Source: Glutinoglossum americanum
Lineage: Eukaryota; Ascomycota; Geoglossomycetes; Geoglossales; Geoglossaceae
Assembly (NCBI GenBank): GCA_020080175.1
Contig: JAGHQL010000163.1
Location: forward strand, 1-62,893
Reading direction: 5' to 3'
DNA: 62,893 nt
The translations under genes were made by a program, and so were the position numbers. Below, piece after piece: positions 32,110 through 43,151 of the stretch. Each line of letters starts with the position of its first letter. Position 1 is the first letter of the stretch. The notes beneath the pieces are model-generated. The model did no database searches, was not told where the DNA came from, and saw only the letters and a program-made list of their open reading frames with translations.

Positions 32110-34896
32110 ATGGCCTCCTCTCATCTACGTCGTCGGTCAAAGGCCCCTCAGTCTCCCAAGGTGACTCCGCCTGAGGAGATGCTACCCGTTCCTCGAACTT
32201 CTTCTCGCAACGGCGTGCCCTTGCGCAGAGTGGCAACCTTTAATTCGCCTACGACATCACCGTCTGAAATACCGCGCCCTCTCCCTATCCCATCGTGTCC
32301 TAAGCGGTCAGAGACTTGTCCAAAGGACCTAGATGTCATCGCTGGGAGTGAAGCTCGCATGGCTGCTCTGATCGGTACACTTGACCGCAGCCTATCCTGT
32401 TCTGGGTCAATGTCCCCTGGGGTCCGAGAAACTCTACACCAAGAAGCGCTACCACTCCCTAGAATTGTTCTGGATGCCACGGTCTCCGAACCGTCTAGTC
32501 AGGTAGGCTTAGCAGAGATGGATCGCGCATCCAACGAGTCGAGCGAGGCTGCCCAAGGAGCTTCTCCACGGCAACGCCAGAACCCTGATGCCCAGAAGCA
32601 TCATACATCCGATAGTGGAATTGGTTCGACTGTCAGCGGGACGGTTCGGACTACGTCTGAGAATGGTGACGATTCAGAAACATGTGTGTATTCGTTGGCT
32701 GTCTTTACATTCGAGTCATCTGCTAAATATCCGATTCAGTGTCGAGTAATCGCTCCGGACTCCGTCGTGCTGGGGCTGGGGCGTGCCTTGGTTCGAGCGT
32801 AGTACATTTGTCCCCTGCCCGTATCCCGAACGCTGGCAGCAAGCCATCAGCGGCCAACATGCAATCTCCACATGGACGACATATTCGTCTCAGTCACGGT
32901 GCGAAAGTGCAGATGCTAAAGCACATCATTTATCCTCTTCTTAAGCAGAAATCTCTTAAGCACTTCCACCCACTCTTACGTGAGGCGCCACAGCGAATTG
33001 GCCATGGAGAAATTATCTGTCTCCGAGACTTGGAGAAATATCTTATCCATCTGGCTCAAGTGAGTTTATGTTGTTTTTCGGGACGCGGGTTTCGTACTGA
33101 CATTTTGTTCAACCTCAAGACAAGGGCTAAATCCGTACCTTCCTATCTCGAGTTCTGTGAAATGTCTATCCATTGCGTTCAGGACACCGTGAACTCCATT
33201 AGCGAGAGCGAACAGCGGCGCCCTTACGACAGACCATATACTGACGGTTACTTCGTTGACCTTGTGGATCAGATTCGACAATACGCGCGAGAAGTGAACG
33301 CCAGCAAAATGAAACGGGCTGCTGGTGAAGAAGCAGGGGAACTGGATTGCTCGCCGTATGTTTTCTCGCCTAAGTCTAAGGCGAATACTGAAATCAGCTA
33401 TAGGTCAGAGAAACTTGTTCTACAAGGCGGCTTAAGTCAGACTGGTCGCCCTGCGGAGTTAGTAAGGGTCAAAAATGGCAAAACCATTCGCATTGGAACC
33501 GACACCCAGTCTTTGAAGTCAGGCGGCCAACTTACCGAAGAAGAGAGCAAGTTCCGTGCTCACATAATGAAACGGCAACTGAGCGAGCACTCCTCAGACG
33601 AAGAATTTGATGTGCATCGTTCTATGGCAAGACGACGTAAGGTATCTCAAGCTGCCAAAGAGATGCCAGTTCAAGTTTGTGAAGAGTGTGGGAAGCAGTT
33701 CAAACGTCCATGCGATCTCACGTGTGTTCCCCCTTTTTAGGGCAATTTTTTCCGCATTCTAACACTTTAACAGTAAACACGAGAAAACCCACTCCCGACC
33801 GTGGAAGTGTTCGGACCATACCTGCAAATATTATACTCATGGTTGGCCCACAGAGAAAGAGCGAGATAGACATGTTAATGACAAGCATTCGGACACTCCA
33901 GCCTTGTACGAGTGTCATTTCACCCCTTGCGCTTACAGGTCGAAGCGTGAAAGCAACTGCAAGCAACACATGGAGAAGGCGCATGGCTGGGAATATGTGC
34001 GCTCTAAGAAGACCAGAGGAATGCCCACGGGCCGTCCAAGTGCTGCCGAGTCCCACACTCCAGAGGCTACAGAAATCCCGACCCCGATATCTTCTGTTGG
34101 TGTAACAACTCCGATGACTCGTGTGCTGTCATATGGCAATGACCCCCACGGGGTTTCACCTGGAGGTTACTCTGTGGCGGGCTCTATTAGCGGTTCGGAT
34201 GGAGATGCATCTTATGGGTGTAACGTATATGAGGAACCCCAGCAACCCTCCTACCCAACTCAACAGGAAGCGTTCTCATTCAACGATTACCCTAGCACCT
34301 TCAATCAGAATGGAGCGTATATCCAGCCATATATCCCCCCCGAGACCATTGTCGACCATGCAAGCGCCAGCAATGCAAATGCTGTCCCTGGACCCTTGGA
34401 GGGCTCTCTTATCTCTTCCCAGCCAAGCGTACCTAACGTCTATGATGCTATTGACTGGTCGTCACTTAGTGTGTATTGCGACAACATCCATACTTTTCAA
34501 CTTCTCACCCCGGATAACTCTGCCGGGCAAACTGTTTACGATAGCTTCGACCTCCCTGGTAACCCATACCAAAACGCGTCATGTTCGGGTGTAACGCAAC
34601 AACATGCTCCTCATATAGTTGGTCTGTCTCCTGGCGCCCAGGGCAATATGGTGCTTTATTCACCTGAATCGGGCAATGAGATTACAGATGAAGGCTATGA
34701 TGAATTCCTTGGATCGTCCGGAAAGCCAATTAATGATTTCCAGTTATTCCCCTCAGGCGCCTCTGGCTCATCGCATGGAATGAATGAGGGCATGTTTCCG
34801 ACCTTCCGGCAGCCGATGAATGTGCACGGAATGTATCCACCTGCCGACCCAGCTCAGAATTTTGACTACATACCTTGGGAAGACGACTCATCTTGA
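32110..34896 (+). CDS. C2H2 zinc-finger transcription factor, three fingers
   Basis: Four exons (32110-32683, 32740-33059, 33120-33721, 33774-34896) give 872 residues. After a Ser/Pro-rich N-terminus with the HTSDSGIGSTVS motif comes a conserved fungal region: LSHGAKVQMLKHIIYPLL, SLKHFHPLLREAPQRI, CLRDLEKYLIHLA, PSYLEFCE and RPYTDGYFVDLVDQIRQYA. The basic SMARRRKVS leads into three fingers: CEECGKQFKRPCDLTKHEKTH (split by an intron inside LTK), WKC-C-YYTHGWPTEKERDRHVNDKH, and YECHFTPC-SKRESNCKQHMEKAH. The rest is a long Gln/Pro/Ser tail suited to activation. The family is widespread in filamentous ascomycetes, usually annotated only as C2H2 transcription factor, so I give no symbol. The 60-nt third-exon intron (33060-33119) is in-frame, and its removal restores the conserved spacing. 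Confidence 0.88.
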
Positions 34897-35454
34897 GTGA
34901 TCTTTTAGTGGCATATTGTGCCGGCATTCTCGACAGAAGGTCCTGGTTTCTGGCCGTCAACCTGAAAGCTCACTCTTTGATCACAAGGTTTTGTCTTTCG
35001 TCAAGACGTTGGTAATCATTTATGATTTATGGCGGGCCTGTTGATTATCTGTCATTGCCCAGCATTTGTCTTTTTACTCTTCCCCATTTGGACAGTACCT
35101 TCGGCGAATTTTAGGGCGGAAGGGAGATTTGTTAGTCAGTGTTTGGATATAAGTAGTTTTGTTATCTAGCGAATATAAATCGCCTCGCTTCGAGCTTATG
35201 ATATTTCCCGTCTTGCACATCACCCGGTTCGGGGGTAGTTGATCCGCGCTATAGAATCGATAACCTTTCGGGTATGACGCAGTCTAACCGAACTGAGAAT
35301 TGTAGATCTTCATAAAACCACCCTATTGACCTGTCACAGAAGTGGTCGAGCCACTTTTGCTTACATATAGCGGGCTCCCTGGGCATCCAGTGCCATACAC
35401 GTGCCCACCATCGCCACCCGTTTAGTTCCCTAGGAGACGTAGATAAGGATTGCC
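34897..35454. other. Intergenic, convergent tails
   Basis: About 560 bases hold the 3' UTRs of the transcription factor and the UBE3D-like gene. No other feature is seen. Confidence 0.4.
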
Positions 35455-37079
35455 CTATCCACCCTTCAACGGGTTCATTTTGGTTGACCCAGATGTACCA
35501 TCCCTAAATTCCCAGGCACCTATTTCAAACCTCTCTAGAAGCCCAATGTCCCATTCCTGAAGCTTTCTTGCCGAGGCTGGCAAGGAGCAGTTCGTTATGT
35601 GAAGTCTCTCCCGCAATTCCTGGTAGATCGGTAAAGGTAGGTAGATCTCTGATGACGAGGGTATTAAGATTTTCGAATTCTGTTGGTTGTGGGTCTGATA
35701 GAAGACTTTCATAGCGCGTTGGGGCCTGGAAGGGGAAGGCGAGATGGAGTAGCGGAGGTCAGTATTGAAAATCCATAACTAGAAGGCGTGAGAACTGATA
35801 TAACCATTGAGTTTCAGGAGGCTACCACTCTTACCACAATAGGAGTTGCTCCGCCGCCTTCGTCAGTCTCGACAATGAATTTACTTCCCCCCTCGGTCTC
35901 AATAAGCGCAAGGAGGTGGGCGGAGATGAAAGGATCCGCGGGGAATCTCTCTACGGCAATATCATCAGTAGGCTGGACGGCGAGACTCCATTTATATAGT
36001 CTCCACCCCTCTGCTCTCTCGTCTGTGGCGCCAACAATCGTCTGACATGCAGCACACGCTAATATCCGCGGTTGCCTTTTCGTAGTGGTGCGGGCTGCAA
36101 TCTTGTAGTGATAAAGAGTCAGCATATATGTAGCACGTAGCATGCATGTACCTCGTCGTAATCCCGTAATAAGCAAGAGCTCCCGCTTATCACAAGGTGA
36201 AAACACCGAGAGGCTGTTAGAGCATTGCAAGTCTCGAAATACAGGTACCCTTCTTTGAGATAAAAGAGGGTAAGCCTGGCGGTGTGAGATTGCTGCTGAA
36301 TAGGCTGATTTAGGGCATGTGTATCGGTGGCCTCGCCATGGAGCCGAGATGTTTCGGGGCTGGGCCTCCTTCTTAATACCCATATAGAGGGTAGGCTGAG
36401 GAATGAAATGCAAAGAAACACACAACCCCACCTTTACACCTGAACAGTCTTGCTCGGATAGCAGGAAGTAGCAAAGATCCACAAGCCCAACACCCGACTC
36501 AGCCGTGATCTTCTCACCAGCAGTATATCCCTTCCCAACGTGGTCGTTCTCGCTGGGGTAACTGTGATCTCCAGGCTTATGGCAATGCCAGAACTCCATC
36601 ATCTCAGCCCAATTCTCACTAGGGAGATCTTTCCATATTTTGACCGTTCGAGCTTCCATCAGCATGATCTTGCAATTCCTGCAAGATATTGAAGTCGTCG
36701 CGGCCAGAGAACCTGCTGCCCAAGGGGCGACATTGTCTGAACCAACATCACTTGCTTGGTTGACTGCTCTGTCAAGTGGGAGGCGAAAGGAAAGCTCCTT
36801 GTTCGGTGCTGCTGAGAGCTTTAGAGGTGGGAGTTCGGCGACTTTGGCAGGCAATTGCAATGTTGACACTCGTCCGTCATGGGTAATTGTGAAGGAGAGT
36901 CTGTCTGGCGAAAGCTCGGCCCTGGTTCCCGGGGATGGAAGTGTCGGTAGTGAGATGAAAACACTCACCTGGCGAATGTTGAGCAACAACTCGGCATAAA
37001 TGACTACTAAGCCCGATGGTGACGACAACGGTGACAATGGCTTCCCGACCACATCCCCAGAGGAGATATCGCTCTCCAT
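35455..37079 (-). CDS. UBE3D-like HECT-type E3 / E2-binding protein
   Basis: The family (UBE3D, formerly DUF2351) binds E2 enzymes and acts as an atypical E3 ligase. Conserved blocks are VIYAELLLNIRQVSVF and ISCRNCKIMLMEARTVKIWKD with paired cysteines. Next is LPSENWAEMMEFWHCHKP, a signature of the family, then GVGLVDLCYFLLSEQDCSGVKV, RILACAACQTIVGATD and RAEGWRLYKWSL. The final exon (35455-35778) reads LWIFNTDLRYS, RAMKVFYQ and LPASARKLQEWDIGLLERFE. The intron before it (35779-35834, GTAAGA to TTCTAG) is firm. The centre is uncertain. Either one 330-nt intron (36102-36431) is removed, or two introns (36360-36423 and 36102-36151) flank a 208-nt exon in another frame (36152-36359, containing LKEGYLYFETCNA). 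Both options stay in phase, giving about 412 or 484 residues. Confidence 0.85.
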
Positions 37080-37199
37080 GTCAGATATCCTAAGTTGTTG
37101 TGATTGTATTGACTACAGATATCGATCTAGACCAGCCAAAGGAAAAGGTGGTTCCCCCGCGTTTCGTGTTCCTAAATTTCCCAACAAAGCTCCAACACA
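37080..37199. promoter_or_regulatory. Very short divergent promoter, UBE3D-like / questin-oxidase-like
   Basis: Only 120 bases separate the two ATGs, so both transcripts must start within it or inside the other gene's 5' region. No TATA box is evident. Confidence 0.45.
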
Positions 37200-38692
37200 A
37201 TGGGTCTCGCAAATAGTAAGCCACAGGCCATTAATATTCCGCCTGTCCAGGTCCATGACATAGAAACATCTCCTGAAAAGCGGACGAGGACCCTCAAGCA
37301 CCTCATACGCGCGAATCATGTCAACCACTCGATCATCTGCCGCCGTCTCGAAAAACACAATGATATGCCACATGTATGTAAACTGCTTCTCACTATACTT
37401 GTTTGCTCAGCCTCCTACCACAGTCTCTGCCTAACTTGTGTTTGTTGTCTATGCGAGAATTAAAATTGGATAGGTATTAGGCTCTACTTATCTCCTGGGA
37501 GGGGAATCCGAACACCTTAACGATATTTATGATGAGAAGTCAGTTGAATTGGACTCATGGGAAGATTCGCCTAGCGAGGTCTCAAGGCATGACTGGCGTG
37601 ATTTCCTTGGAGATCGAAGGTAAGAGCTATGAGTGTGTTAGGTAGCTGAATAGCTGACGGCAACCACAGATATCAGCGAGCCTTCATTGACTTCTTCGAA
37701 GACGAGCTGGTTAGGTTTGGTTATAACTGGAAGAAAGTTCTGGCCGAGTATCTTCTCAAGGGACGTGAGCCACTCATTCATGGCTTAATAGGCGGTCGTA
37801 AGTTATCTGTAACTTATCAGTCACTAGGATTGTCTCCAAGCTGAGCTGATCACTTCCCTATAGTGGGACATCCCTTAATCCATCTCGGCTACGCCTATGA
37901 ACTGAACAACAGTGTCCTTGCTATTGAAGCTCTTGGGTTCTGCGCTACCGATTACCACTTTCTTCACAAATACCTTGACAATCCACCCTTAGACTCTGCT
38001 CCGAACCCAAGCTCCTCCATACTTACCATCCTCAACAATGTCAGTGCAGATTCTCAGTTCAATGATCTCTTCGTGCACCCGGGCCCTGAAAATATTGAGC
38101 CATTGTTCGACAAGCATGAGCACGCAGTCCTAGAGTACTGGAACTCGTGGGAGATAGAGGACCCTAGGGAACAGTTTGAGGAATCTGTGGGCGCGGCGAT
38201 ATTGCTGCTCACGACAACGCACAAGATGTCATACCCGACACATGACATCTTTTTAGTACGTCTGTTAACTACAAGCTACGCTGTCAGAATATTACTGCCG
38301 ATAGTGCCGGCGGAGTGGCAACTCCAGCTTGTTAGGGAATGGTGGCTGTTTGCTCTTGTAGTATACATTGCCCAGCTCCGACCGAAGATCAACGAGGAAT
38401 ATATTGAGGATTATGACCTCAGAGGTAGAAATTGGAGGTGGGTAAGTGATAGAGCATTGAATGGCCAGTATTCCAAGGACGCGCAGTTTGTCGCAGGTGA
38501 GTCTATATAAATTAGCCAAGGAAATTGGTTCCGATATGCTGATAGCAAGACTGATTATTAGCGATCCGAGCGATGAAGGAAGCCGAGGTAGTGTGGGGTA
38601 AGAAGGATGGGTGGTATTTGAGGGCAGCAGTAAAGTTTGCAGGCGAATTCATAGGGTGGACGGGATCTGGCTCGACGGACACCGGGTTATAA
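37200..38692 (+). CDS. Questin-oxidase-like protein (AflY family)
   Basis: Five exons (37200-37373, 37474-37619, 37670-37797, 37864-38496, 38562-38692) join to 403 residues of the questin oxidase-like family (DUF4243). Its characterised members carry out Baeyer-Villiger-type ring cleavage in fungal anthraquinone pathways such as AflY and GedK. Key blocks are the start MGLANSKPQAINIPP, RANHVNHSIICRRLEKHNDM-HVLGSTYLLGG, YQRAFIDFFEDELVRFGYNWKKVL, GGLGHPLIHLGYAYELNN with paired His, EALGFCATDYHF and the C-terminal AAIRAMKEAEVVWGKKDGWY, AAVKFAGEF. No polyketide or other secondary-metabolism gene lies nearby, so a role in a cluster is not supported. Many fungi carry stand-alone paralogues of unknown substrate. 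Confidence 0.88.
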
Positions 38693-38980
38693 AGTGCGCG
38701 AGTGTCACTGCAGTGGCCGGAACCAGAGCGCAGACCTCTAAAGAGGAAGGTATCGCAAAGGCAGAGCACGGCTGCTATGCAAGTCGAACTATTCGATATG
38801 TCAATAGTAGGGAGTAATCGAAATTAATGCACAAGAATAGACTATTTTATAGAACTTGTTTTGTATGAAGTACAGGACCAAAGGAGTCGTTCGAAACACA
38901 TCTATTTAGCTTTTGATGACACAATCCCTAAAAAAGGTGTTAATAAGTGTGTCTAGCTGAAGACATTACTGAATTCGCAA

Positions 38981-39800
38981 TTACTCACTCTCAACATCTG
39001 CAACGCTTTGCTGCAAGATCTGCTGCAAGATCTTCGGGTTTTCTAGCTCCTTACGAATTTTGGCTATAACGGACTCGGATAGCTCTTTCTGCTGGCGCTG
39101 CTTCACCTGACCTTCGTAACGCACCCAGCTATCTAGGATGGACTTGGCTTCCTGCACAAAGGCTGTGCGTTGTTCAAGCTCAAACGCTTTGGCTTCTAGT
39201 CGAGCAGTTTCCTAAGAAGTCTCAGCATAAAGATCAAGCCGAAAACCCAGAGTGAAAGTATACCTTAGACACCTCGAACAGCGACTTAGTAATATCAATG
39301 ACGCCACCCAACTCCTTCACGTTCTCGATGCGTTGTTTGACAGCTTGCGTGTGGTCTTCCCTCGCAGCATTCAATATGCCTTTGATTTTGGCAATCTGCC
39401 CGTCCGCCCACTCCTTGTACATTGGGCCACCATACTTCCCAATTGCGAAAAAGACGCTCAGCAGGCAGAAGGCGACGATCGACTCTTCATTGACTACGTA
39501 AAGCTCATTGCTGATGGCAGCGACCGAGAGCCCAGCACCAGCAGAAAGAATGGCCGTTTTCGATATCAGGGAATTACCAGGCAGCGAGTCAATTATCGAT
39601 TGGGCCTTCTTTTTAGGTTCTTCAGCAGGAACATTGGAGGCATATCGTGCGGTTGTAAGGGTAGGGAGGGTGCGGGTCGAGAGAGCTGGGCAGAGGCGGG
39701 CAGCTCCTGGAAGGAAATAGAAAATTAGCAGGTATCCAATTGACTATCAACTATAGGATATCAGCATACCGGCGGCATTCCTTGCCAAACGAGAGGCCAT
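38981..39800 (-). CDS. ATP4: Mitochondrial ATP synthase Fo subunit b (Atp4)
   Basis: Subunit 4 forms the peripheral stalk of the F1Fo ATP synthase in the inner membrane. Three exons, 39770-39800, 39264-39706 and 38981-39211, give 234 residues, near the usual 240. The N-terminus MASRLARNAAGAARLCP with Arg and Ala is a matrix-targeting peptide. The mature start (YASNVPAEEPKKKAQSIIDS) is followed by membrane helices SKTAILSAGAGLSVAAIS and EESIVAFCLLSVFFAIG. A long charged helix follows (MYKEWADGQIAKIKGILNAA, ENVKELGGVIDITKSLFEVSK, FVQEAKSILDSWVRYEGQ) and ends LQQSVADVESE. Introns are GTATGC to CTTCCAG and GTATAC to TTCTTAG. Confidence 0.92.
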
Positions 39801-39998
39801 TTTGAATAGGCGGGGATGGATAAACGTTGCTTGCAAGTCGAAGAGGTTTGATGGAGTCAGGTTCGGATTTGGCCGGTATGGAGCCAATTGTGTTACACCG
39901 AGCAGCCGCCGCAGGCCTGATTACTCATATGTTCCGCCAAGGATCCAATTTTTAACAATTTCGTGAGATATCGAACTCCCCAATTCCTGATATCAGGG
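39801..39998. promoter_or_regulatory. Divergent promoter ATP4 / NOC4
   Basis: A 198-base region lies between start codons of a mitochondrial and a nucleolar housekeeping gene. Nothing more specific is visible. Confidence 0.45.
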
Positions 39999-41799
39999 AT
40001 GCTGGATCCAAGTACTCCTTCGAAAAAAAGGAAGAGGGGGGACAATACAGGGCCTTGCAAGCTTGATTCTAAGACCGCCGATGATAATAACGCTCAATCG
40101 CGAATACTTCAACTCGAGTCTCAAATACTAGAATCTCGACGGTATTACAATAACATTGCAACGCTCCTATTGATTAGTCGAGGTGATGATCCTCAAAATG
40201 GAGAAAAAGTCGCAGCGGCGGTTTCACTATGCCGTGTATTTTGTCGACTCCTGGCCAATGGAGGCATGCTGGTGACAACAGGAGCCGCCGATGCTGAGGC
40301 TATGGTCGTTCGGTGGCTCAATGAGAGATACGATGATTACTCGAAAGTGCTCTTGACTATGTTGAAAGAGCCAAACATCAGTCAGGTCAGTTGTATCGGT
40401 CACGAGGAAGGATATTCCCCGCTGATGATTTGTTCTAGGGTACCGCCCTAACCCTCCTAATGCGCCTAGTAAAAGATGAAGGAAATCGCCCGAAAGCTGG
40501 ACAAGAGCGGTTGTTCCCGAGAAAGCTGTACTCGAGAATATTGCGGGTGGTGCTGGAGGCTCAGTGTACTTCAGAGGCAAGAGAAGAACTTGTCCGGAAA
40601 TATATCAATCGATATGACGATATCAGGATTCATACGATGGCCATTATATAGTGAGTCCTTACAAGCTAAGGAGAGTCTCGCTACTAACCCGTGCGCTAGT
40701 GAGCTGGCTACTGAAGGCCACCCTTTAGAAGTGCTTCAAGCTTTCATATCGAATACTCTCTCGGTCCTCTCTTCGACCCAGGTGACACCACCGTCAAAAG
40801 ATGACATTGACAAATTTTATGCCACTCCTACAGAAAACAGGAGCCAGCTCTCCTCCATCACCGCCTACAAGAAGCAGGCGCAGCAGGCTTGGCTCGCGTT
40901 GTTCAAACTCGGGCTTAGTAAGGAACAGCGCAAAATCATACTTGGTCTCATTTCCTCTAAGATAGCACCTTGCTTCGTTAAGCCCGAGCTGCTCATGGAC
41001 TTTCTTACCGACTCCTTAAACTTTGGCGGCTCGATGTCTCTCCTTGCCCTCTCGGGGCTGTTCTACCTCATCCAAGAGAAAAACCTTGACTACCCAATGT
41101 TTTACCAGAAACTCTATATTATGCTCGACGCCAGCATAATGCATTCTCGACACCGGTCTCGTTTTTTCCGATTGCTGGATACATTCCTGGCATCAACGCA
41201 TCTACCAGCTGCTTTAGTTGCAAGTTTCATCAAAAAATTATCTAGGTTAAGTCTACAGGCTCCTCCAGCAGGCATTGTGGTTGTGGTACCTTGGATCTAC
41301 AATCTTCTGAAGAGACACCCAACCTGTACATTCATGATTCATCGAGAGATCCATGAGAAGGATAGGAGCGAGCAGTTAAGAGGTGAAGTCATGAATGATC
41401 CGTTCGACTTCGACGAGGAAGATCCGGTGAAGACGGATGCTATTAGCAGTAGCTTGTGGGAGATCCAAATGCTGCAGGCACATTACCATCCGAACGTAGC
41501 CACTCTCGCGAGAATCATCTCCGAGCAATTCACAAAACATTCATATAACACGGAGGATTTTCTTGATCATTCATATGCCACTGTAAGCTCATCTCCACCG
41601 TACCTCCACCGCCATTTCCTAGTTATCTTCCTGGGCTGTTCTGATACTTACTCCTCAGATGCTTGATATGGAACTTTCGAAGGATATAAAAAAGCCCCCA
41701 GTGGTAGAGTCTGAGATACCGGAGAAGATATTTACTGGGTACTGCAAGGAAGCTGTTCAGGATGATCCCTTAATTGTGAAGATGTGGGACTTCACATAG
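39999..41799 (+). CDS. NOC4: Nucleolar complex protein 4 (Noc4), CBF domain
   Basis: Noc4 pairs with Nop14 in 40S pre-ribosome assembly and export. Four exons (39999-40385, 40439-40650, 40700-41582, 41659-41799) give 540 residues. The N-terminus MLDPSTPSKKRKRG is basic and nuclear-like. HEAT-like helices follow: ARILQLESQILESRRYYNN-type start, VAAAVSLCRVFCRLLANGGM and EAMVVRWLNERYDDY. The C-terminal CBF/Mak21 domain reads LLALSGLFYLIQEKNLDYP, FYQKLYIMLD, RSRFFRLLDTFLASTHLPA, ALVASFIKKLSRLSL, GIVVVVPWIYNLLKRHPTC and SSLWEIQMLQAHYHPNVATL, ending with ELSKDIKKPP-VE and WDFT. These are hallmark Noc4 blocks. All introns are about 50-75 nt GT-AG. Confidence 0.93.
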
Positions 41800-42295
41800 G
41801 GAGGCTATGGTTTTATGCACCCCGGGATAGGTTTTGGTCGGTCGGCTTTGTAGTTTGATGCAAGACATTGTCCGATATATAACCAACCCCCTAGCCAAAT
41901 AATTATAAAAAGCAAAATGATAAATTCCCCAATTCAGCTAGTAATTAATACCAGCTCTCTTCCCATTTAGGGAGCGTGGAAACCAGTTTCGGACTGTTCG
42001 TTGAATTCATGGGGACCCTGCCTATATCCCACCAGGGTACATATAATATATACATGATGGACGATCTTATGCAATAGACAACGTCTAGCAACAAACACGA
42101 CCAACTCCTCCTATTGAAGTAGACCATCTAGGTCACCATCTACCCGGAACCAATGGTAATATTTTTTCCCCCGTGGCTATATACTCAAAAACCCTAAACA
42201 CCGCCAGCCAACGACAGAAAGAACTTCACCTAAGCAATACGACCTAAGTGCTTTGTAATTTGGAGGACCTCCATTTAAGCCTAGAGCAATCTCCA
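41800..42295. other. Intergenic, convergent tails
   Basis: AT-rich 3' UTR sequence of NOC4 and the secreted-protein gene. No other feature is seen. Confidence 0.4.
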
Positions 42296-43151
42296 CTACT
42301 TGCGGGCCCTCTTCTTGCCGGTAGCGGAGCCTGCTGTATCAGTGGCGGCGGCACTGTCGGTAGCAGTTGTAGTTGCGGCTGCATCGGTAGCTGATGCGTC
42401 AGTGGCGGCAGTGTCGGTAGCGGCTGCGGTGTCGGTAGCGGCTGCAGCTGTGTCAGTGGCGGCGGCGTCAGCGGGAGCGGCAGCGGCGTCGGTTGTTGCT
42501 GCAGCTGTGTCAGTGGCGGCGGCTGCATCGGTAGTAGCGGCGGTTGCAGCAGCCAGCTTTTTGCAAGCAGTTGCGAGTTTCTTCTTCATGTTCATCTTCT
42601 TGGGGGCCTGCCCCTCCGCAGGGTCGGTAGCGTTTCCTGCTGCTTCGTTGTCTGCCGCTTCGTTCTTGCCTTTATTTGCTTTGGCCTTGGCAGCTTTGTC
42701 CTTAGCAGCTTTTGCAGCCTTGGCTTTGGCAGCCTTGCCCTTAGCGGCCTTGCCCTTGCCTTTGCCCTTGCCATTCCCACCCTGCTCAGCGGCCTCATTT
42801 GCATTCCCAGTGGCATTGCCAGCGTCGTTCTGATCACCGACGGCCGCTGTCGCGTTGGCGCAAAGAGCAGCTAGCATTTCGGGAGCACCGTCGTTAGCCA
42901 TCTTAATTGCCATCATGATGTTGGCATCTCCCATTGGGTTGGCAGCATCCACGGTCCCACTGTCAGATATTAGAACCTAGCTTAGAAGTGGGCAGACAGT
43001 GAGGGAGGCGAATAGCCCAAGATACGTACTTCTGGCACTTCTCAGCAACATCGTCGGCACGCTCTGCTAGGTAGCGGAAAGTCAATGGAGAAGAAAGAGA
43101 TGTCGAGAGAAGAGCGGCCAGCGCGACGGAGAAGATGATAGAGGTATGCAT
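42296..43151 (-). CDS. Secreted Ala/Lys-rich low-complexity protein
   Basis: Two exons, 43030-43151 and 42296-42959 (intron GTACGT to TGACAG), give 261 residues. MHTSIIFSVALAALLSTSLSS is a clear signal peptide. A small mature domain with three cysteines follows (EKCQKNGTVDAANP, LAALCANATAAV and, later, ATACKKLAAAT). Residues of about 115-150 are a Gly/Lys then Ala/Lys array (GKGKGKGKAAKGKAAKAKAA) recalling histone-H1 tails. The last 90 residues are Ala/Thr/Asp repeats of the type TDTAAATDTAA, ending with the basic KKRARK. The antisense strand is also open here because of the GCN-rich repeats. I recognise no family. A cell-wall or secreted role is inference from the signal peptide. The basic array is unusual for a secreted protein. 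Confidence 0.8.

Noticed and set aside
35455-39800. Secondary-metabolite cluster around the questin-oxidase-like gene
   Set aside because: Neighbours are UBE3D-like, ATP4, NOC4 and a C2H2 factor. No synthase, P450 or transporter is present.
42300-42833. 177-codon plus-strand frame, Val/Ala-rich
   Set aside because: It is the complement of the GCN repeats in the secreted-protein gene. The minus strand has the signal peptide and a well-formed intron.
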